Source: JABMOV01 sp964344305
Lineage (GTDB): Bacteria; Fidelibacterota; Marinisomatia; Marinisomatales; JABMOV01
Direction of reading: 5' to 3'
DNA length: 64,000 nt
NCBI GenBank assembly: GCA_964344305.1
Contig: CAYFMT010000003.1
Coordinates: 116,129-180,128, forward strand
Part shown: piece after piece, positions 18,189 to 26,188 of the stretch
How positions within the stretch are numbered: the stretch's first letter is position 1
How the letters are laid out: the number at the start of each line of letters is the position of its first letter
Made by a program: the position numbers and the translations under genes
Notes under the pieces: model-generated
The model's input: the letters and a program-made list of their open reading frames with translations, nothing else
The model's database searches: none
Told to the model about the DNA's origin: nothing

Positions 18189-19712
18189 TCAGGCAGCAAA
18201 TCCCTTTGAGAATTCATCACAGGCCTTCAGCAATGTATCGTTTGTCTCATCGCTTATCTGCCCTTCTTTTCTAATGGCATCCAAAGCGGATTTATAATTG
18301 CTTTCCAGATAAGTGAGAAAACCATTTTCAAACTCATTCACTCGATCCAGACCAATATTATCCAGGTACCCATTGTTTGCAGCAAAAATGATGGACACCT
18401 GTCTTTCAACTTCCATGGGAGCATATTGATTTTGCTTCAGGATCTCAACCATTCGACGACCACGCGTAAGCTGTTGCTGGGTGGTTTTATCCAGGTCTGA
18501 ACCAAATTTTGCAAACGCTTCCAATTCACGGAATTGTGCCAGGTCCAACCTTAACATACCAGCAGCTTTTTTCATGGCCTTGATTTGTGCATTTCCTCCC
18601 ACACGTGATACCGAGATACCCACATCAATGGCGGGGCGAACACCTGAATTAAATAAATTACCTTCCAGATAAATCTGTCCATCCGTAATGGAAATAACAT
18701 TGGTCGGAATATAGGCAGATACGTCGCCTTCCTGAGTCTCAATAATGGGCAATGCTGTTAAGGAGCCACCGCCAAGATCATCAGACAACTTTGACGCTCT
18801 TTCCAGTAAACGACTATGAAGATAGAACACATCTCCAGGGAATGCTTCACGACCTGGTGGGCGACGTAAAACGAGTGACATCTGTCTGTATGCAACAGCC
18901 TGTTTTGAAAGATCATCGTATACAATGAGGGCATGCTTTCCATTATCCCTGAAATATTCACCCATGGCACATCCAGAATAGGGAGCAATGTACTGCATGG
19001 GGGCAGGGTCAGACGCATTGGCCGCAACCACGGTTGTGTATTCCATGGCACCGGCCTGCTCCAGTTCCGCTACAACACGTGCAACAGTGGATGCTTTCTG
19101 GCCAATGGCCACATAAATACAAAAAACAGGATCATCAGTATCGTGCGTATATTTCTGATTAATAATGGTATCAATTGCTACCGCGGTTTTTCCTGTCTGC
19201 CTGTCGCCAATGATTAATTCACGCTGTCCACGTCCAATGGGAATCATACTGTCAACGGATTTTAATCCCGTTTGAAGAGGCTCAACCACTGGCTGTCGCT
19301 GCATGACACCTAACGCCTTGCGTTCAATTGGCAGTGAATGTTTTGTATCAATCGGACCATTTCCATCCATGGGCAATCCAAGTGGATTCACCACACGACC
19401 GGCCATAGCCTCTCCCACAGGAACTTCCACCACGCGACCGGTTCGTTTCGCCAGATCACCTTCTTTTACGAGACTGCTGTCGCCAAATAATACCAGACCA
19501 ACATTGTCATCCTCGAGGTTTAAGGCCATTCCAAAAACACCGTTTGGCAGCTCAACCAGTTCCGAGCTAACAACATTTTCGAGCCCGCTCACACGAGCGA
19601 CACCATCACCAACTTCAATGACTTCACCGACTTCATTCACGTCAATTTCTACATTGAATTTTTCGATCTGTTCTTTTAATAATTTCCTAATATCGTCTGT
19701 TTTGATTTCCAT
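18189..19712 (-). CDS. atpA: ATP synthase F1 alpha subunit
   Basis: The non-catalytic nucleotide-binding subunit, 507 aa from the ATG at 19712. The frame continues to a TTG at 19724, but the ATG gives the usual MEIKTDDIRKLL start. The P-loop GDRQTGKTAVA, the alpha signature PGREAFPGDVFYLHSRLLER and the C-terminal helical domain are intact. It lies between atpH and atpG in standard order. Confidence 0.97.
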   Translation of the reverse strand: MEIKTDDIRKLLKEQIEKFNVEIDVNEVGEVIEVGDGVARVSGLENVVSSELVELPNGVFGMALNLEDDNVGLVLFGDSSLVKEGDLAKRTGRVVEVPVGEAMAGRVVNPLGLPMDGNGPIDTKHSLPIERKALGVMQRQPVVEPLQTGLKSVDSMIPIGRGQRELIIGDRQTGKTAVAIDTIINQKYTHDTDDPVFCIYVAIGQKASTVARVVAELEQAGAMEYTTVVAANASDPAPMQYIAPYSGCAMGEYFRDNGKHALIVYDDLSKQAVAYRQMSLVLRRPPGREAFPGDVFYLHSRLLERASKLSDDLGGGSLTALPIIETQEGDVSAYIPTNVISITDGQIYLEGNLFNSGVRPAIDVGISVSRVGGNAQIKAMKKAAGMLRLDLAQFRELEAFAKFGSDLDKTTQQQLTRGRRMVEILKQNQYAPMEVERQVSIIFAANNGYLDNIGLDRVNEFENGFLTYLESNYKSALDAIRKEGQISDETNDTLLKACDEFSKGFAA

Positions 19713-19734
19713 ACTCAATTCCAAAACCCCGGGG

Positions 19735-20274
19735 TTATTGAGTTAATAAATTTTCTTTTAAATGATGTAATTGACTTGAAATGGACCCATCAAGAAACAC
19801 ATTTCCAATTCTTATTTTAAGTCCGCCAATCAACGTGGGATCTTTAATAGTCGTCCACTGAAGAGATTTTCCGGATTTCTGTTCCAGGATATTCACAATT
19901 GCGTTGACGTCATCCACTCCCAGATCATCTGCCGAGTAAATAACAAGATTTTCCACATCAGATTCTCTGGCCATGAGGTGTTTGTAAACTCGTGTTACAG
20001 ACGCCAGAATGCCAACAAGCTTCTTCTCCATCAGCACCAAAAGCAATTCCATTACTACTGGATGCAGTGAATTCTCCAGCATGGATCGGAGGGCAATGGT
20101 TTTATGTCTATCCGACACCCTTCGAGTCATGACAAAAGCTCTCAGAGCAGGTTCCTTTTTCAGCAATGCATTAATTTCTTCCAGAGATGTGCTAACCTCA
20201 CGGATGGCACTGGAATTCTTTGCTACAGTGAATACGCCAAGAGCAAACTGTTTTACATTACGACTATGCTTCAT
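19735..20274 (-). CDS. atpH: ATP synthase delta subunit
   Basis: 179 aa, the peripheral-stalk subunit linking F1 alpha to the b dimer. The N-terminal six-helix bundle region (ALGVFTVAKNSSAIREVSTSL) and the C-terminal IKDPTLIGGLKIRIGNVFLDGS segment are typical of OSCP/delta. It overlaps atpF by 11 bases at its start. Confidence 0.92.
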   Translation of the reverse strand: MKHSRNVKQFALGVFTVAKNSSAIREVSTSLEEINALLKKEPALRAFVMTRRVSDRHKTIALRSMLENSLHPVVMELLLVLMEKKLVGILASVTRVYKHLMARESDVENLVIYSADDLGVDDVNAIVNILEQKSGKSLQWTTIKDPTLIGGLKIRIGNVFLDGSISSQLHHLKENLLTQ

Positions 20275-20767
20275 TCTTTATTTGAATTTTATCTAATGCA
20301 TCATCGATCAATTGCTTGTTATCAGATTTCGATATGTTTTTGGATATCAATTTTCCAGCAATTTCGATGGACAGGTTGACTGCTTCCGATTTTATATCAC
20401 TTATGGCACGATCTTTTTCCGCATCAATGACCTTTTGGGCATTCGCCACAATGTCATCCGATTTGGATTTTGCTTTTTGCAACACATCGTCCTTCAGGCG
20501 CTCTGCTGTGGCCTTCCCTTCCTGAACAATTTGCTGTGCTTCTGATCTCGCCTGTGCGATGATATCCTCTGACTCTTTCTGCAAGTCCTCAAGCCTGTGT
20601 TGTGCCTTTTCTGCGTCCTCCAGGGATTTCCGTATGGTTTCTTCTCTTTTGTCCAGCATGGCTAGAAGTGGCTTCCACGCAAATTTCGCCAGCAGGAAAA
20701 GCAGGACAAGAAACGTAAGGATTGTCCATATAAACAATCCAGGATCTGGTTGTACAAGTGGATTCAT
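20264..20767 (-). CDS. atpF: ATP synthase F0 b subunit
   Basis: 167 aa. There is one N-terminal membrane helix (FIWTILTFLVLLFLLAKFAW) followed by a long charged coiled coil rich in A/E/K/Q, as expected for the peripheral stalk. It overlaps atpH by 11 bases at its 3' end. It is separated from atpE by 64 bases that contain a terminator-like hairpin, so its expression may be lower than that of atpE. Confidence 0.94.
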   Translation of the reverse strand: MNPLVQPDPGLFIWTILTFLVLLFLLAKFAWKPLLAMLDKREETIRKSLEDAEKAQHRLEDLQKESEDIIAQARSEAQQIVQEGKATAERLKDDVLQKAKSKSDDIVANAQKVIDAEKDRAISDIKSEAVNLSIEIAGKLISKNISKSDNKQLIDDALDKIQIKNEA

Positions 20768-20792
20768 ATGATTCTCCTAATTGATGAATGTC

Positions 20793-20820
20793 AAAAAGCG
20801 GGCAATAAATCACCCGCTTT
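20793..20820 (-). terminator. Terminator-like hairpin between atpE and atpF
   Basis: On the minus strand AAAGCGGG and CCCGCTTT form a perfect 8-pair stem with a 10-base loop, followed by a short T-run (CTTTTTG). It sits after the atpE stop and before the atpF Shine-Dalgarno inside the operon. It may act as a partial terminator or 3' stabiliser, raising c-subunit output relative to the downstream subunits. Confidence 0.65.
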
Positions 20821-20831
20821 AAAAGACAATG

Positions 20832-21056
20832 CTATTTCATCAAAACAATGAGGAGTACAAATACTTCCGCTAAGATCGCAACACCTTCGAGAAGGAAGAG
20901 AGGCAGGTTTACTGCACCGGTGATCTTGTCAGCAGCTTCGGGCTGACGGGCAATGCTTTCAGCTGCTGCTGATGCAAAGCGTCCGATTCCAAGTCCGGCT
21001 CCAATAACGATCAGGCCTAAACCAATTGCTGCTCCAAAATAATGTAAGAACTCCAT
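20832..21056 (-). CDS. atpE: ATP synthase F0 c subunit
   Basis: The rotor ring subunit, 74 aa, a two-helix hairpin. Helix 1 is glycine-rich (GAGLGIGRFASAA), the polar loop is ESIARQPEA, and helix 2 carries the ion-binding glutamate in FLLEGVAILAEVF. When aligned from RQPEA with Na+-type c subunits, the helix-1 Gln ligand position is Ile and the residue after Glu is Gly, so the ring is probably proton-coupled. That ion assignment is inference from motif comparison. Confidence 0.95.
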   Translation of the reverse strand: MEFLHYFGAAIGLGLIVIGAGLGIGRFASAAAESIARQPEAADKITGAVNLPLFLLEGVAILAEVFVLLIVLMK

Positions 21057-21104
21057 GAATTATTCCTCCATATTCAATTTGAGTTTTTTGTAACTGTGAA
21101 ATGT

Positions 21105-22031
21105 TTAATGATGGACATTGATTGCCATCCCGATAAATACTGCTGATAACATGGTAAAAACATAAGCCTGAACAAGTATGACAATAATCTCTAATGCAGA
21201 TATTGCCACGGATAATGGGACTGAGACAAATACGCCCACACCGATCCCTGCAATGGCACTATGGAATAAACCGCTGAAAATAAAAACAAAGGATAATATG
21301 GCGAGGATTGCAATGTGTCCTCCGGTCATATTTGCCGCGAGTCGCATTGTCAGCGCAAATGGTTTTACAAACATCCCGATAACCTCGATAGGAATCAAAA
21401 TGATATATACAGGCCATGCCAGACCATGGGGCACGAGATTTTTCCAGTGTGTAAAAAATCCATGAGCACGTGAACCTGCTACAATAATGGTGATGAATGT
21501 AATGGTCGCCAGGGCAGCGGTCACATTGTAGTTCCCCGTGGCTGTAACCCCTCCATGAAGAAGGTTGTTAATAAAATTATGGCTATCCGTTGCTGGCACA
21601 CCCAAAACAAAGCGATTGATGGCTCCTAGTAGATCAAAAACGGGTATCATGCCAATAGCATTGGCCGATAGAATGAAGAAAAAGAAGGTTAAAATTAGCG
21701 GCGTCCACACGGGGGTAAATCTGGAGCCCACATTGGGGAGAACAATGGTATCCCTTATAAACTGTACTACGGCTTCAATGGCATTGGCAAATCCACTGGG
21801 AATCGGTTTTTCCTGGCGCAGGTATTTCCTGATAGTAAAATACACGAGACTGAATACCAGTGCTGCAACGATCCATAGCATAAGCACATGTTTCGTCACT
21901 GAAAAATCAATGCCAAATAGTGTGGGTAAATGAATAATTGGATGATCGTGAGAGCTGTTTGATACGTGATGAAGTATTACTTCGCCGGCATCAAATCCGC
22001 CCCCTTCGTGGCCGCTTCCAGCTGCACTCAT
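21105..22031 (-). CDS. atpB: ATP synthase F0 a subunit
   Basis: The stator channel subunit, 308 aa. The N-terminus is His/Gly-rich and presumably extra-membrane (residues 1-45), followed by several hydrophobic helices. The essential arginine is in FALTMRLAANMTGGH, and the last helices contain LEIIVILVQAYVFTMLSAVFIG. It is preceded by two small AtpI-like genes and followed by atpE. Confidence 0.95.
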   Translation of the reverse strand: MSAAGSGHEGGGFDAGEVILHHVSNSSHDHPIIHLPTLFGIDFSVTKHVLMLWIVAALVFSLVYFTIRKYLRQEKPIPSGFANAIEAVVQFIRDTIVLPNVGSRFTPVWTPLILTFFFFILSANAIGMIPVFDLLGAINRFVLGVPATDSHNFINNLLHGGVTATGNYNVTAALATITFITIIVAGSRAHGFFTHWKNLVPHGLAWPVYIILIPIEVIGMFVKPFALTMRLAANMTGGHIAILAILSFVFIFSGLFHSAIAGIGVGVFVSVPLSVAISALEIIVILVQAYVFTMLSAVFIGMAINVHH

Positions 22032-22047
22032 ATTGTCAAAATTCTAT

Positions 22048-22446
22048 CTATGATTGTTTAAGTAAGTAACTGAAATACACTGCTTCCAGAGCGTGAAGCA
22101 CACTGAAAAAGCACAAAAAACTAAGGACAAAACTCAGGTGGTCAAAAGTATAAAAAACAAATAAAATGACAATAAACAGTCCGTAAACCAGCATTTTAAT
22201 TCCGAATGCCTTGATCATGAAATTTGTGATTTTTTTGGGGTCTGAAATAGCCAGTTTTGTGACCCTATGAATCGTCCAGGCTCCTACAAGCAGTGGAAGA
22301 AACATTCCAAGTAAAACCTCCAGTATTCGTTCCGGATACAACATCGAAAGGATGATAAAAAGGATGATGGAAACCAGGGCAAGGACTAAGATCCCCCGAC
22401 TATGACCTTTTTCAGTTGGATGACCAAATAACTTTGATAAGCTCAT
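22048..22446 (-). CDS. AtpI-like membrane protein of the ATP synthase operon
   Basis: 132 aa with four predicted membrane helices (for example ILVLALVSIILFIILSML and HALEAVYFSYLL). Position directly before atpB, length and topology match the ATP synthase I chain family. Members help assemble the c-ring or supply Mg2+, but sequence identity is weak. It overlaps the upstream AtpZ-like gene by 35 bases, so translation is coupled. Confidence 0.65.
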   Translation of the reverse strand: MSLSKLFGHPTEKGHSRGILVLALVSIILFIILSMLYPERILEVLLGMFLPLLVGAWTIHRVTKLAISDPKKITNFMIKAFGIKMLVYGLFIVILFVFYTFDHLSFVLSFLCFFSVLHALEAVYFSYLLKQS

Positions 22447-22663
22447 AAAAACCTACAACAATGCCTAATAATAAACCGAACAATAATCCATAGGGCGACC
22501 ATCCATAGGTTTTATCCAGGAAATACCCTAAACCACCCAACAAAATGATGGCACCTATCATGGTATAGGATGCAGATGCAGCAGGACCGGTTTGACGTAC
22601 AACTTTCTGAAAATACTCAAAGGAACGTGCTATAAAACGCGCAGATTCGTTTTGGTGTGTCAT
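22412..22663 (-). CDS. AtpZ/AtpI-type small membrane protein
   Basis: 83 aa with two hydrophobic helices (YTMIGAIILLGGLGYFLDKTYG and a following PYGLLFGLLLGIVVGFYELI), the pattern of the putative F0F1-ATPase AtpZ/AtpQ family. A charged N-terminus precedes them. It overlaps bactofilin at its start by four bases and the AtpI-like gene at its end. A role in F0 assembly is inferred from the family and operon. Confidence 0.75.
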   Translation of the reverse strand: MTHQNESARFIARSFEYFQKVVRQTGPAASASYTMIGAIILLGGLGYFLDKTYGWSPYGLLFGLLLGIVVGFYELIKVIWSSN

Positions 22664-23031
22664 TCGCCCGGTTCTTGGGTATCCGGTCGATGCGACATAT
22701 CACACTTCCCCTCAAATGTGGCGCCTTCTTCTATTAAAAGTTTTGCGCATTCAAGGTTACCTGTGAGAACGGATTGTTGCCCCAGTTCCGCACGACTTGT
22801 GACGTGAACATCTCCTTCGACGGAACCACCGATATGAATGTCACTGGCATAAACATCGCCATGGACTGCACCGGTTTTTGCAACCCGTACGGGCCCATTC
22901 GTGCGAATATTCCCCCTTACGGTTCCATACACAATGGTTCCACCGCTGAGTGATAAATCTCCCGTCACTTCTGCGTCAGCACCTATCATGGTATGTACAT
23001 TATGAAAATCTATTTTACCCGTGTTCTTCAA
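22660..23031 (-). CDS. Bactofilin
   Basis: 123 aa, a single bactofilin domain: repeating beta-helix turns such as VTGDLSLSGGTIVYGTVRGN, GAVHGDVYASDIHIGGSVEGDV and LTGNLECAKLLIEEGATFEGK. Bactofilins polymerise without nucleotide and often recruit peptidoglycan enzymes. The gene lies directly after a LytM-type peptidase gene (17-base overlap), the usual bactofilin-M23 pairing, so a joint role in cell shape is likely. Confidence 0.93.
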   Translation of the reverse strand: MKNTGKIDFHNVHTMIGADAEVTGDLSLSGGTIVYGTVRGNIRTNGPVRVAKTGAVHGDVYASDIHIGGSVEGDVHVTSRAELGQQSVLTGNLECAKLLIEEGATFEGKCDMSHRPDTQEPGE

Positions 23032-23809
23032 CGCTCAAATCCTTCTCATAATAGTGTGGAAAATATTCCATGGGATCTACGGCCTTCCCATCTTTCCATA
23101 TTTCAAAATGGAGATGGGGACCTGAAGATACACCGGTAGAACCTACCAATCCAATGACATCTCCCCTTTTGACTACATCGGTAGATCGGACCAGGTTTCG
23201 CTGATTATGACCATAATAAGTGAAGTATCCATCACCATGGTAAATGATGATCATATTGCCTAAGTCATATGTCCAACCGGAAAAAACAACAAATCCAGAT
23301 GCAGATGACAGAACAGGCTCACCCTCTTTTGCAGCGATATCAACTCCAAAATGATTTTGTCGTCGATAAATGGAGGATTTGTTCATGCGCTGTGTAATGT
23401 AACCCTGCAATGGGATCTGTGAGGGAAAGTTTTCAAGAAATGAGATGGTCAGGCTATCAGAATAATTCACCGGCAAAGAAACCGTATCTCCATGTTCATC
23501 AACGAAGGGAAGCTCCATTTCTGGACCCAGGGTTTTTCGGATAAGTACATCCAGCTGTTCCATCCGGTTCAAATCCTGCATGAGACTATGCACTTTTAAT
23601 CTTTCCTCTGCAAGGAGATCGTATTTCTCTTCTAATGCATCATAATCCAAAGCCCTTGGCACATATACATAAGCTGAAACGATAATGAGTAAAGCCAGGA
23701 TAATTGTGCTGTAAATCCAAAAGCGGATGGTTTGCCTTTTAAGGACAAACTGACGATTTTTATCCTCATTATCCGGAATGATCAGTACGGTGTATTTATC
23801 CGGTTTCAT
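23015..23809 (-). CDS. M23 (LytM-type) peptidoglycan endopeptidase, membrane anchored
   Basis: 264 aa: a short cytosolic N-terminus, one membrane helix (residues about 31-52), a coiled coil (YDALEEKYDLLAEERLKVHSL) and a C-terminal LytM domain. The zinc ligands and catalytic residues HFGVD and GPHLHFE are present, so it should be active. It probably cleaves peptide crosslinks in the periplasm. It overlaps the bactofilin gene and follows parB by five bases. Confidence 0.92.
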   Translation of the reverse strand: MKPDKYTVLIIPDNEDKNRQFVLKRQTIRFWIYSTIILALLIIVSAYVYVPRALDYDALEEKYDLLAEERLKVHSLMQDLNRMEQLDVLIRKTLGPEMELPFVDEHGDTVSLPVNYSDSLTISFLENFPSQIPLQGYITQRMNKSSIYRRQNHFGVDIAAKEGEPVLSSASGFVVFSGWTYDLGNMIIIYHGDGYFTYYGHNQRNLVRSTDVVKRGDVIGLVGSTGVSSGPHLHFEIWKDGKAVDPMEYFPHYYEKDLSVEEHG

Positions 23810-23814
23810 TTGAA

Positions 23815-24663
23815 TTACGACTGAATAATCTCAATGATTCTCTCAAGATCCTCATCTGAGAAATAAGAAATCTCAATGTGACCCTTATTGCCAGTCCCTT
23901 TGATCTTTACTTTCGTACCCAAATGTCTAATTAACTCATCCTCGATGGATCCAAATGCCTGAATTCTTATGTTGGTTTTATGTGTCGTTTTCTTTGTTTT
24001 TGATGTACTGGCCCTGGTCTCTGCCTGACGCACACTTAGTCCATTCTGGATAACGTCATTCCAGATTTTCAGCATTGCTCGGGTTGTTTTTGCCATGAGT
24101 ATGGCTCTGCCATGACCCGCCGTAATGTCTCCATCTCTCAGGCTTTGTTTGATTTCAGAAGGAAGATTAAGTAATCTGAGAGCATTGCTTATTGTTACCC
24201 GTTTTTTCCCAACAGCCTTGGCAATTTTTTCCTGAGAAAGACCAAACTCGCTATTGAGATAAGCGTAGGCTTCAGCTTCTTCCAGAGGATTCAAGTTCTC
24301 GCGCTGGATATTCTCAATCAGTGCCATTTCCATCATATCCGCATCGGATTTTGGTTCAACGATATAGCCAGGGATTTTGCTTAAACCCAGTTTCTTAGAT
24401 GCTCTTAAGCGACGTTCACCTGCGACGAGCACGTAATGATCATCCATGGCCTGAACTGTAATTGGAGTCAAAATGCCTTTCTCCCGGATTGATAAAGCCA
24501 GTTCTTCCAGAGCTTCATCATCAAATTCCTGCCTGGGTTGATGAGGGTTTGGTACAATATTATCCACCGGGATTTCGAATACACCTGGTTTCTGAGTTGA
24601 ATCCAGCTCATCTGCTGGACGAATGAGAGCTTCAAGTCCTCTCCCTAATCGATTAGCGGTCAC
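23815..24663 (-). CDS. parB: Chromosome partitioning protein ParB
   Basis: 282 aa. The CTPase/ParB N-domain has the VAGERRLRASKKLGL box. The HTH (LSQEKIAKAVGKKRVTISNALRLL) binds parS, and the C-terminal 60 residues dimerise. It overlaps the parA 3' end by 11 bases. I saw no canonical parS palindrome (TGTTTCACGTGAAACA) near the genes. Confidence 0.94.
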   Translation of the reverse strand: MTANRLGRGLEALIRPADELDSTQKPGVFEIPVDNIVPNPHQPRQEFDDEALEELALSIREKGILTPITVQAMDDHYVLVAGERRLRASKKLGLSKIPGYIVEPKSDADMMEMALIENIQRENLNPLEEAEAYAYLNSEFGLSQEKIAKAVGKKRVTISNALRLLNLPSEIKQSLRDGDITAGHGRAILMAKTTRAMLKIWNDVIQNGLSVRQAETRASTSKTKKTTHKTNIRIQAFGSIEDELIRHLGTKVKIKGTGNKGHIEISYFSDEDLERIIEIIQS

Positions 24664-25417
24664 GTTCTAACATCTCCTCTACTAATTCCATATAATCCTG
24701 TGCTCCTTTGGAGTTGGCATCGTATAACAGGGCGGGTTTTCCAAAACTTGGTGCCTCTCCCAGTCGCACGTTTCGGTGTATTACCGTATTAAATAATGTA
24801 TCCTCGAAATAACTCTGGACTTCCTCTGCTACTTCCCGTGTCAGGTTCAGCCTTGCGTCATACATCGTAAGAAGCACACCTTTAATCATAAGGGATGTAT
24901 TCAAGTGACGTTGTATAAGCCTAATGGTGTTCAACAGTTGTCCCAGTCCCTCAAGTGCATAGTATTCACATTGGATAGGAATAATAACAGAATCTGATGC
25001 CGTTAATGCATTGATGGTTAGAAGTCCTAGCGATGGTGGACAATCAAGTATGATATAATCATATTCAGATCGAATCGTTTCCAGGGAATTCTTTAATTGG
25101 TATTCCCTTGCCATAAGGCTTACCATTTCAATCTCTGCCCCGACAAGGTCATGAGTTGACGCTATAATATCCAGAAAGTCAAACTGAGTTTTCGATACAC
25201 AATCCCCAATGGATTCCTGGCCGATTAGTATATCATAAATAGATTTGTTTCTATCTTTGATCAACTCTTTGATCCCAACGGTGGCATTGGCCTGTGGATC
25301 CATATCGATCAGAAGGGTTTTTACTTCTGTTACTGCCAGGCTGACAGCAATATTCACAGAAGATGTGGTCTTCCCTACACCCCCTTTTTGATTCACTATA
25401 GCAATAATCTGTCCCAT
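24653..25417 (-). CDS. parA: Chromosome partitioning ATPase ParA
   Basis: 254 aa, a Soj-like ParA without an N-terminal HTH. The deviant Walker A KGGVGKTTSSVN lies near residue 11, the Walker A' DMDPQANATVG follows, and the switch contains IILDCPPSLGLLTINAL. Together with ParB it segregates the chromosome origin. It begins the long run that continues to atpC, so its promoter may drive part of the ATP synthase genes as well. Confidence 0.96.
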   Translation of the reverse strand: MGQIIAIVNQKGGVGKTTSSVNIAVSLAVTEVKTLLIDMDPQANATVGIKELIKDRNKSIYDILIGQESIGDCVSKTQFDFLDIIASTHDLVGAEIEMVSLMAREYQLKNSLETIRSEYDYIILDCPPSLGLLTINALTASDSVIIPIQCEYYALEGLGQLLNTIRLIQRHLNTSLMIKGVLLTMYDARLNLTREVAEEVQSYFEDTLFNTVIHRNVRLGEAPSFGKPALLYDANSKGAQDYMELVEEMLERDR

Positions 25418-25449
25418 TCAACCTTTTAGTTTTTTCTAGAAAAAGAACG

Positions 25450-25482
25450 CAAAATTACGACATCATCTTTTTAATTCCACAA
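25450..25482 (-). promoter_or_regulatory. Possible promoter upstream of parA
   Basis: On the minus strand TAATTTTG (25457-25450) matches the Bacteroidota -7 element TAnnTTTG, with a TTG about 22 bases upstream in place of the -33 element. It lies 33 bases before the parA ATG. It is tentative, because the lineage is probably not Bacteroidota and the -33 part is weak. Confidence 0.2.
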
Positions 25483-26014
25483 TACGATTAACCTTCGGAA
25501 TGTTTAAACCTTCCGAAGGTGCAGGAAAGGATAAAAAGTTTTCATAATCCCCAGGATTTGGAAAATGCAATTCATAGAATTCACATCGTCTCTCAATATC
25601 AATACAATCCAGGTAATTTGAATAATTCCATTCCGCAGGCTTTCGAACAAAGCCATGCTTTACTGGATTCAAATGTATATACCTGCTTACATGCAATAAA
25701 TAAACTTCCTCATTGACGATCTTTTTCTTTGTTTTACCCTGGAACAACGTCCCCTTCCTTCGTAATTGTTTATTAAGAGCCTGAACGTAGGAATTTGTTG
25801 TTGATTGAATAAACCGATGAATTGGAAAGTCTCCATTGGTCTGTATTAGCAAATGGAAATGATTGGGAAGTAAGCAATATGCAATAACTGTCATTTTGTA
25901 CTTAAAGCAATATTTATCCATTAATCCTACAAAATGTTGATAATTACATGGCTTATAAAAAATCAATTTATTGTCAATAGCATGATTGTACACATGAAAG
26001 AATGTAGAATCCAT
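25463..26014 (-). mobile_element. REP-associated tyrosine transposase (RAYT, IS200-like Y1 family)
   Basis: 183 aa. The HUH nuclease motif is NHFHLLIQT and the catalytic tyrosine region is IQSTTNSYVQALNKQ. RYIHLNPVKHGFV is the hallmark of the TnpA_REP family. Such proteins are domesticated single-copy enzymes that process REP palindromes and are not autonomous IS elements. Palindromes of the same sequence lie inside its 3' end (25491-25520) and upstream (26082-26125), the standard REP-RAYT arrangement. The frame is intact, so it may be functional. Confidence 0.9.
25491..25520. repeat. REP palindrome, downstream copy
   Basis: ACCTTCGGAA and TTCCGAAGGT form perfect 10-base arms around tgtttaaacc, which itself is nearly palindromic. 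It overlaps the last codons of the RAYT gene and shares its arms with the upstream palindrome. Confidence 0.85.
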
Positions 26015-26081
26015 AATTACTCTTATTTACAAGTTAGTTGTTTGTCAAACTTACTATTATATCATAGGGATTGGGAACTTC

Positions 26082-26125
26082 AATCCATACCTTCGGAAGG
26101 TTAAAACCTTCCGAAGGTATGGATT
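26082..26125. repeat. REP palindrome, upstream copy
   Basis: A perfect 21-base inverted repeat with a 2-base centre. The outer arms read AATCCATACC/GGTATGGATT and the inner part ACCTTCGGAAGGTT/AACCTTCCGAAGGT. It lies 68 bases upstream of the RAYT start and 64 bases before tdh. It may also fold in RNA and affect tdh or RAYT transcripts. Confidence 0.9.
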
Positions 26126-26188
26126 ACTTCTTTCACCTATCTTTACTAACTTTTGACTCTATTTTTTTCAACTAATCTCAACACGAAT

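Noticed and set aside
23815..25417. Canonical parS site near parAB
   Set aside because: No TGTTTCACGTGAAACA-like palindrome was seen by eye.
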